Assembly (NCBI RefSeq): GCF_002855495.1
Contig: NZ_PKRO01000018.1
Coordinates: forward strand, 1-61,601
Origin: Porphyrobacter sp. TH134
GTDB lineage: Bacteria > Pseudomonadota > Alphaproteobacteria > Sphingomonadales > Sphingomonadaceae
Length of the DNA stretch: 61,601 nt
Direction: 5' to 3'
The notes beneath the pieces were generated by a model. That model was not told the origin of the DNA. It saw nothing but the letters and a program-made list of their open reading frames with translations, and did no database searches. The translations under genes and the position numbers were made by a program. Within the stretch, counting starts at the first letter, position 1. Each line of letters starts with the position of its first letter. Shown piece by piece: positions 56,622 to 61,601 of the stretch.

Positions 56622-57322
56622 GCACTGCGCCCCTGCTGGCCGAGCCGTGCAAGGGCAAACTCGGCATAAGCGTTACGGGCTGCCTCCCAATCGGCCCGGT
56701 CAAGCGCCCGCAGCGCAAATAGCGAGCGTTCGACCCGCTGCGCGATGACGCCAAAGGCCGTGCGTGCGGTTTCCGGCAGGGCGGGCAACGCGGCAAGCTC
56801 GCGCGCGGTGCTCGATGGTTCGACCAGGCCGGGCCGCGCGGCGGCGATCTGGCCGACACTGCGCTGGAGAAGCAGGCGAACCGCCTCGGCAAAGCGGCCT
56901 TCGGCGGCGAGACGGTCGGCATCATCAAGCAGCGCCAGGGTGGCAGCCGTATCAGGGCGCCAGTTATCCGTCAGCCCGCTATCGCCCGCAGCACGTTGCC
57001 CCCGCGCAGCCCGCTCCCCTGTGATCAGGCGCACCAGCAAGACCAGTGTGCCCAGCACCACCAGCCCAAGCACCGCCCATTGCAACCACCACCACGAAGT
57101 GCCCAGCGCCCGGCCCAAGGGAGCGAACAGTTCGGCCAGCGCGTCGAGGACGTCTAACAGCCATTCCTGAAACCAATGGGGCTTGCGCAGCGGAATCTCG
57201 GGGATCGTCACCGGCGCGAATTGCAGATCGCTGTCGCTGCGCAATGCCTGCCACCCGGCGGGCGGTGACCCGCCAGATCCTGCTAACGCTTCGGTAGGCG
57301 TGGTTGCGGCCGCTGCGGTCAT
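56618..57322 (-). CDS. DUF4129 domain protein
   Basis: A 234-aa protein, first gene of the MoxR operon. A periplasmic N-terminal part (APVTIPEIPLRKPHWFQEWL) leads to one helix (WLQWAVLGLVVLGTLVLLVRL, about 78-98) and a cytoplasmic domain with DDADRLAAEGRFAEAVRLLLQRSV and TARELAALPALP, matching the DUF4129 pattern. The start at 57322 is the first ATG. It overlaps DUF4350 by 4 nt. A longer TTG start at 57361 is possible. Confidence 0.8.
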   Translation of the reverse strand: MTAAAATTPTEALAGSGGSPPAGWQALRSDSDLQFAPVTIPEIPLRKPHWFQEWLLDVLDALAELFAPLGRALGTSWWWLQWAVLGLVVLGTLVLLVRLITGERAARGQRAAGDSGLTDNWRPDTAATLALLDDADRLAAEGRFAEAVRLLLQRSVGQIAAARPGLVEPSSTARELAALPALPETARTAFGVIAQRVERSLFALRALDRADWEAARNAYAEFALARLGQQGRSA

Positions 57323-57395
57323 CCCGCCAGTGGTGGTGGCACGGCGCTTGGCGCGGCGCAACGGGAAACCGCTTTAGCCCCGCGCTGGCTGCACC

Positions 57396-58289
57396 CTATC
57401 CTCTGGCGCGGGCCTGCTGGTAACAGCCCAGAATGCGCAATTGCTTGGAATGGAACGCGCATTCTTCCAGCGCCCGGTCGACCGCCGGGTCGCCCGGCGC
57501 GCCGATGATGTCGGCATAAAAGGTTGTAGCGGCAAAGCTGGTGCCCTGCTGGTAGCTTTCCAGCTTGGTCATGTTGACCCCGTTGGTCGCGAACCCGCCA
57601 AGCGACTTGTACAAGGCGGCAGGGATGTTCTTCACTTCAAAGATGAACGTTGTCATCACCGGTCTGCCGTCGAGCGCTTCGTGCCCGAGCGGCTGGCGGG
57701 CCAGGATCACGAAGCGCGTCATGTTGTCCGCACTATCCTCGACATTGTGTTCGATGATGGTGAGGCCATACAGCTCGGCTGCGAGTGCCGGGGCGATGGC
57801 GGCGACGGTAGGATCGCCGCGCTCGGCCACATAGGCCGCCGCGCCTGCTGTGTCGGCGTGGCTGAGCGGCACGATCCCGCGTGTCCGCAAGTAATGGCGC
57901 GACTGGCCCAGCGCCTGCGGGTGGCTATACGCGGCCTCGAACGGGCCGGAACCCAGCGCCATCAGCGCATGGTGGATCGGCATAAAATACTCGCCGACAA
58001 TGAACAGGCCGCTTTCGGGCAGCAGGAAATGGATATCGGCCACCCGGCCGTGCTGTGAATTCTCGATCGGGATGATCGCTTGTGCCGCCCGCCCATCCTT
58101 GACCGCTTCCAGTGCATCTTCGAAGCTGAAGCACGGCAGGGGGTGCATCTCGGGCCGCGCTTCGGTGGCGGCGCGGTGCGAATTCGCGCCGGGCGAACCC
58201 TGAAACGCAATCGCGCGCGCAGGGTCGGCGGCTGCGGCAACCCGCATCCGGTCGACAAGTTCAAGAGCGGGGGCCGGAAAGGATCGCAT
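57396..58289 (-). CDS. pheA: Prephenate dehydratase
   Basis: A 297-aa enzyme making phenylpyruvate from prephenate for phenylalanine. The catalytic domain has IAFQGSPGANSHRAA (about 27-41), IIPIENSQHGRVADIHFLL and DNMTRFVILAR (the Thr-Arg-Phe of the active site, near residue 190). A C-terminal ACT domain (about 200-290: AALYKSLGGFATNGVNMTKL) would sense Phe. There is no chorismate mutase domain. It is divergent from the cytochrome c gene. Confidence 0.96.
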   Translation of the reverse strand: MRSFPAPALELVDRMRVAAAADPARAIAFQGSPGANSHRAATEARPEMHPLPCFSFEDALEAVKDGRAAQAIIPIENSQHGRVADIHFLLPESGLFIVGEYFMPIHHALMALGSGPFEAAYSHPQALGQSRHYLRTRGIVPLSHADTAGAAAYVAERGDPTVAAIAPALAAELYGLTIIEHNVEDSADNMTRFVILARQPLGHEALDGRPVMTTFIFEVKNIPAALYKSLGGFATNGVNMTKLESYQQGTSFAATTFYADIIGAPGDPAVDRALEECAFHSKQLRILGCYQQARARG

Positions 58290-58407
58290 GATGTCAGCGG
58301 CCTAGAGCGCGCAGCACGCCGGGGCAAGCCCGCTTGCAAAAGGTGCAAGAATTCATGCCACGATCAGTCTTGCGCCGCTGGACAGCCGACACTAAAGACC
58401 GCGCGGG

Positions 58408-59106
58408 ATGACACAGGATAACTCTTCGCAGGATAAAGCCGCAGGCCAGAATGGTGGCGGCGATCTGTTCAACACGGCTGCCGGGTGGGTGCTGTTTGCA
58501 GGTGTCGTGGGCCTCGGCCTTTCGATCCTGTCGAGCAAGTACTTCCATGGCGACAAGCCTGAGCGGCCGGAAAAGCTCGGCTATGTGATCGAAGGCGCGG
58601 TCGATGAAAGCGCCGGCCCGGCAGAGGTTTCGATCGCTGACGCGCTCAACGCGATGCCAGCTGCCGAATTGATCGCTGCGGGCGAAAAGGCCTATTCCAA
58701 GTGCCAGAGCTGCCACACCATCGATGCGGGCGGTGCCAATGGCATTGGTCCGAACCTTGGCGGCGTCATGGGCGGCCCGGTCGCGTCCAAGGCCGGTTTT
58801 GCCTACAGCGCTGAAATGAAGGCGGTTGGCGGGACCTGGGACTGGGAAAAGATGAACACCTGGCTCAAGAACCCCAAGGCGATGGTGTCGGGCACCAAGA
58901 TGAGCTTTGCGGGCCTTTCCAAGGTTGAAGATCGTGCAGCGATTGCCGCCTACCTCAATTCCAAGGGCGCAAACATCCCGCTTCCTGCCGCCTCGGCACC
59001 GGCCGCTGATGCTGCCGCAGGAGAGGGCGTCGAAGCGGCGGCTGAAGCCGAGGCCGAAACCGTGGCAGCCGACGAAGCTGGCACCGATCCCAAGGCCGCA
59101 GAATAG
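58408..59106 (+). CDS. Membrane-anchored cytochrome c
   Basis: A 232-aa protein. One N-terminal helix (GWVLFAGVVGLGLSILSSKY, about 26-45) is an uncleaved anchor; the c-type domain has haem motif CQSCH at 99-103 and axial Met in GTKMSFAGL (about 170). An acidic Ala/Glu-rich tail ends the protein. It resembles CycM-type membrane cytochrome c of alphaproteobacteria, which passes electrons from bc1 to oxidase. It is divergent from pheA. A hairpin follows at 59120. Confidence 0.93.
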   Translation: MTQDNSSQDKAAGQNGGGDLFNTAAGWVLFAGVVGLGLSILSSKYFHGDKPERPEKLGYVIEGAVDESAGPAEVSIADALNAMPAAELIAAGEKAYSKCQSCHTIDAGGANGIGPNLGGVMGGPVASKAGFAYSAEMKAVGGTWDWEKMNTWLKNPKAMVSGTKMSFAGLSKVEDRAAIAAYLNSKGANIPLPAASAPAADAAAGEGVEAAAEAEAETVAADEAGTDPKAAE

Positions 59107-59119
59107 GTTTTCCGGCATC

Positions 59120-59155
59120 GGGCGAGGGCGCAGATTAACGGTCTGCGCCGCGCCC
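59120..59155. terminator. Hairpin between convergent cytochrome c and rlmE genes
   Basis: GGCGCAGA pairs with TCTGCGCC around TTAACGG, and the outer GGGCG pairs with CGCCC. There is no T-tract, so it is only terminator-like. Confidence 0.5.
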
Positions 59156-59163
59156 GGGGCAGC

Positions 59164-59823
59164 TTACCCTTTGAATCCCTGAGCAATAACGTACCACTCG
59201 GACGATCCCTTGCGGCTCGCCGGGGGTTTGGCGTGTTTGACAGCGGCAAAGTGCTTTTTCAGCAGCGCCAGCAGATCGCTATCCGTCCCGCCCGCCAGCA
59301 CCTTGGCCACAAAAGCACCGCCCGGCGCGAGATTTTCCACCGCAAACCACGCCGCCGCTTCGACCAGCCCCATCGTGCGCAGGTGATCGGTTTGCTTGTG
59401 GCCCACGGTGTTGGCGGCCATGTCGGACAGGATCAGGTCGGGCGGTCCGCCCAAAGCCTCGGCAAGGGCGGCCGGGGCTTCATCGGCCATGAAATCCATC
59501 TGGAATATCGTCACGCCCTCAAGCGGTTCGACCGGCAAGAGATCGATCCCCACCACTTCGGCCTTCGGCTTCTTGGCGCGCACCACCTGCGCCCAGCCGC
59601 CCGGTGCAATGCCGAGATCGACCACGCGACTCGCCCCTTTGAGCAAACCAAACTTCTCATCCAATTCGATCAGCTTGTAGGCAGCGCGGCTGCGATACCC
59701 ATCGGCCTTCGCCTGCCGGACATAGGGATCGTTGAGCTGGCGTTCGAGCCAGCGGACCTGGCTGGCGGTCCGCCCCTTGGCGGTCTTGACCCGCTTGCTG
59801 GGTTCCTTGGTTCCGCGAGTCAT
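59164..59823 (-). CDS. rlmE: 23S rRNA (uridine-2'-O-)-methyltransferase
   Basis: A 219-aa FtsJ-type SAM methyltransferase modifying U2552 of 23S rRNA. The SAM motif is VVDLGIAPGGWAQVV (about 67-81), with YRSRAAYKLIELDEKFGLLK before it, DLILSDMAANTVGH (about 128-141) with the catalytic Asp, and FVAKVLAGGTD later with the Lys. The N-terminal 20 residues are basic. Its ATG overlaps the ppx/gppA stop by 4 nt. Confidence 0.96.
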   Translation of the reverse strand: MTRGTKEPSKRVKTAKGRTASQVRWLERQLNDPYVRQAKADGYRSRAAYKLIELDEKFGLLKGASRVVDLGIAPGGWAQVVRAKKPKAEVVGIDLLPVEPLEGVTIFQMDFMADEAPAALAEALGGPPDLILSDMAANTVGHKQTDHLRTMGLVEAAAWFAVENLAPGGAFVAKVLAGGTDSDLLALLKKHFAAVKHAKPPASRKGSSEWYVIAQGFKG

Positions 59824-61103
59824 GAGGGGCGGCGCCCCGAGCGCTGTTTGTGCAGCGCCTTCAACGAGCGTTCCGATTGGCGTTCAGCGGCCATAATACT
59901 CCTTAGGATGCCTTCGCGGATGCCGCGATCGGCCACCCCCAACCGCCGTGCAGGCCACAGATCGAGGATTGCCTCGAGAATCGCACAGCCCGCCACCACC
60001 AGATCGGCGCGGTCCTGGCCGATACAGGGCAGGGTGCTGCGTTCGTAGGGGGTCATGACCGAAAGCCGCGCACTGATTTCGCGCATTTCAGTCGCCGGGA
60101 CGATCAAGCCATCGACCGCTTTGCGATCATAGCTGGGCAGTTCGAGATAAAGGCTGGCGAGCGTCGTTACCGTGCCGCTGGTGCCCAGCAGGCGGATATC
60201 AGGATGCCGCGCCGCCGCAGTTACCCGCGCGGCGAAGGGGGAAAAACTCTCGGCTACCATCGCCTTCATCCGGGCAAAGCGGGCGATACGGGCTGCCTCG
60301 CTGTCTTCGAGACGGCCGACCGTGTCGGTGAGCGAGACCACGCCCCACGGCACGCTCTGCCAATCAAGAATGCGCGGCACCCGGCTGCCTTCCCCGCCCG
60401 CTTCGACCAGCACCAGTTCGGTCGATCCGCCGCCGATATCGAAGATCACCGCCGGGCCGTCGCCGGATTCGAGCAGGATATGGCAGCCCAGCACCGCCAG
60501 CCGGGCTTCTTCCTCGGCGCTGATGATGTCGAGCGCGATGCCCGTTTCGCGCCGCACCCTTTCAATGAAGGCAAAGCCGTTCTCGGCGCGGCGGCATGCC
60601 TCGGTCGCAACCGACCGGGCGAGCCGCACATTGCGGCGCTGGAGCTTGTCCGCGCAGATCGTGAGCGCCGTCAGCGTGCGCTCCATCGCCGCGTCGGACA
60701 ATCGCCCGCTGGTGGCAAGCCCTTCGCCCAGCTTCACCACCCGGCTGAACGCGTCGATCACAGTAAAATCCCGGCCGGATGGGCGGGCGATCAGCAGACG
60801 GCAATTGTTGGTGCCAAGGTCAAGCGCGGCATAGGCCTCGCCGTGCGACGATGGCTTCATCGCGCCGATATCGGCCAGATCGGGCCGCGCCGATGATGCA
60901 GGGTTTGCAGGCGTAGTCTTGCCGCGCCCCGCACGGCGCCCATCGCCGTTAGCGCCCTTGCTACGGCCATTGCCGCCGCAGGCTCGGGCATCGGGCTGAG
61001 GGGGGCGCTGGTAGCGGAAATCGGCTACCTTGCCGGACTTGCCACCCCGGTTTTTCCCAGCACTTTTATTCCTGTCCGGCGGGAGTGTTTCCGCCATGAT
61101 CAT
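59820..61103 (-). CDS. Ppx/GppA family phosphatase with basic N-terminal extension
   Basis: A 427-aa exopolyphosphatase/pppGpp phosphatase family member. The ASKHA-fold starts at about residue 91: AALDLGTNNCRLLIARPSG, then ATEACRRAENGFAFIERV, FDIGGGSTELVLVEAGGEG (about 220-240) and LLGTSGTVTTLASLYLEL. The first 85 residues are Gly/Lys/Arg/Pro-rich and probably unstructured, an unusual extension. The start is 61103, with 61097 as alternative. It is coupled to rlmE. Confidence 0.92.
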   Translation of the reverse strand: MIMAETLPPDRNKSAGKNRGGKSGKVADFRYQRPPQPDARACGGNGRSKGANGDGRRAGRGKTTPANPASSARPDLADIGAMKPSSHGEAYAALDLGTNNCRLLIARPSGRDFTVIDAFSRVVKLGEGLATSGRLSDAAMERTLTALTICADKLQRRNVRLARSVATEACRRAENGFAFIERVRRETGIALDIISAEEEARLAVLGCHILLESGDGPAVIFDIGGGSTELVLVEAGGEGSRVPRILDWQSVPWGVVSLTDTVGRLEDSEAARIARFARMKAMVAESFSPFAARVTAAARHPDIRLLGTSGTVTTLASLYLELPSYDRKAVDGLIVPATEMREISARLSVMTPYERSTLPCIGQDRADLVVAGCAILEAILDLWPARRLGVADRGIREGILRSIMAAERQSERSLKALHKQRSGRRPS

Positions 61104-61274
61104 CAGACTTTCATCTCACCATGCGCGAACCTTCAAGCGCATGGCACTTGAGTGCAAGCTAACCCAAGCACGGCCCGAGAGCAAGCAGACCGGCGCAACG
61201 CATGCTTGACCTTGTGGCTGCACAAAACTAGGGAGCACTTCCGCTGACACCCCGGCCACGCCTGGGAAAGCCAA

Positions 61275-61348
61275 TGCCCCGTCCTCTAATGGTAAGAGAG
61301 CGGACTCTGACTCCGTCAATCAAGGTTCGAATCCTTGCGGGGCATCCA
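61275..61348 (+). tRNA. tRNA-Gln (anticodon CUG)
   Basis: The acceptor stem pairs TGCCCCG with CGGGGCA. The D-stem is CTCT/AGAG, the anticodon stem is GCGGA/TCCGT with loop CTCTGAC (anticodon CTG, reading CAG), and the T-arm has GGTTCGAATCC. Discriminator T and encoded CCA end the gene. It lies 171 nt upstream of ppx/gppA on the opposite strand. Confidence 0.96.
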
Positions 61349-61601
61349 GCTTTTTGTCCTTTGACAACAAAACCTGCCCGCTTTGACCAAAAGCGTCACC
61401 GCAGGCGGCCAAGGCTCCTTGAGCGGGCCTTCGTTGTCGCCCCCAAATCCCGCATGAGACTGCGGCGACCTGGCCAGAACTGTTGTTACCTGCCCGCGGA
61501 CATGGATCGTGTCCCACGGCGTGGTGTAGCTTATTGGAGCTCCCGCCGATTTCGGCATCAGTCTGAGCCGATCATGCGCCGGGTACAGCCGAGAGCATGA
61601 C
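61349..61601. other. Region after tRNA-Gln with no supported gene
   Basis: There are short frames on both strands but none with a ribosome site or recognisable protein. The minus-strand frame that begins in this stretch overlaps the tRNA and is spurious. I see no repeat or terminator. An integration site at the tRNA 3' end is possible but no integrase is in view. Confidence 0.5.

Noticed and set aside
61316..61558. An 80-codon minus-strand frame starting beside the tRNA
   Set aside because: Its C-terminus (MPRKDSNLD) is the complement of the tRNA-Gln sequence, a well-known spurious call.

Overview
The window is about 61.6 kb of GC-rich chromosomal DNA. The gene content fits an alphaproteobacterium of the order Sphingomonadales, most likely the Erythrobacteraceae (Erythrobacter/Porphyrobacter-like). 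The evidence is large TonB-dependent receptors with the sphingomonad-style RRAQDVQDIPLAVT region, a membrane-anchored cytochrome c divergent from prephenate dehydratase, a Ppx/GppA-RlmE pair, and several intergenic inverted-repeat families of the kind seen in these genomes. This placement is an inference; there is no rRNA in the window.

Positions 1-17,000 are mainly uptake and catabolism. They hold a polysaccharide deacetylase-like protein, a CinA-like domain protein, a Baeyer-Villiger-type monooxygenase, two TonB receptors, a beta-oxidation set (acyl-CoA dehydrogenase, enoyl-CoA hydratase, thiolase, thiolase-like protein with an extra C-terminal domain), and tyrosine catabolism (hpd plus a VOC protein) behind a near-perfect palindromic operator. 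Positions 16,800-24,400 hold an SPFH/ribbon-helix-helix/two-small-membrane-protein operon with a palindrome in its promoter, an acyltransferase-cupin pair, gamma-glutamyltransferase, and a DUF2306 gene divergent from a membrane LytTR regulator. Positions 24,400-29,300 are peroxide defence: katG, ahpF and ahpC.

Positions 30,500-39,900 carry aroC, ruvA, ruvB, a very serine-rich secreted protein with a PEP-CTERM-like tail, a rhodanese lipoprotein, aconitase and a DMT exporter. A GIY-YIG nuclease gene sits between ruvA and ruvB on the opposite strand. It is bounded by 30-bp inverted palindromic repeats that match 29 of 30 positions. The same repeat pair occurs without the gene between hpd and its neighbour. 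This is the best candidate in the window for an undescribed element.

Positions 40,000-50,000 carry two different L,D-transpeptidases, an ispG-thioredoxin-like-mntP-histone-deacetylase-like operon, a lipase/esterase, a GNAT-SDR pair and a periplasmic isoaspartyl peptidase/asparaginase. Positions 50,000-57,400 form one tight seven-gene operon: DUF4129, DUF4350, MoxR, DUF58, SpoIIM-like, RDD and a class A beta-lactamase. Most junctions are 4-nt overlaps, so the beta-lactamase is translationally coupled to the MoxR module. The window ends with pheA, cytochrome c, rlmE, ppx/gppA and a tRNA-Gln(CUG).
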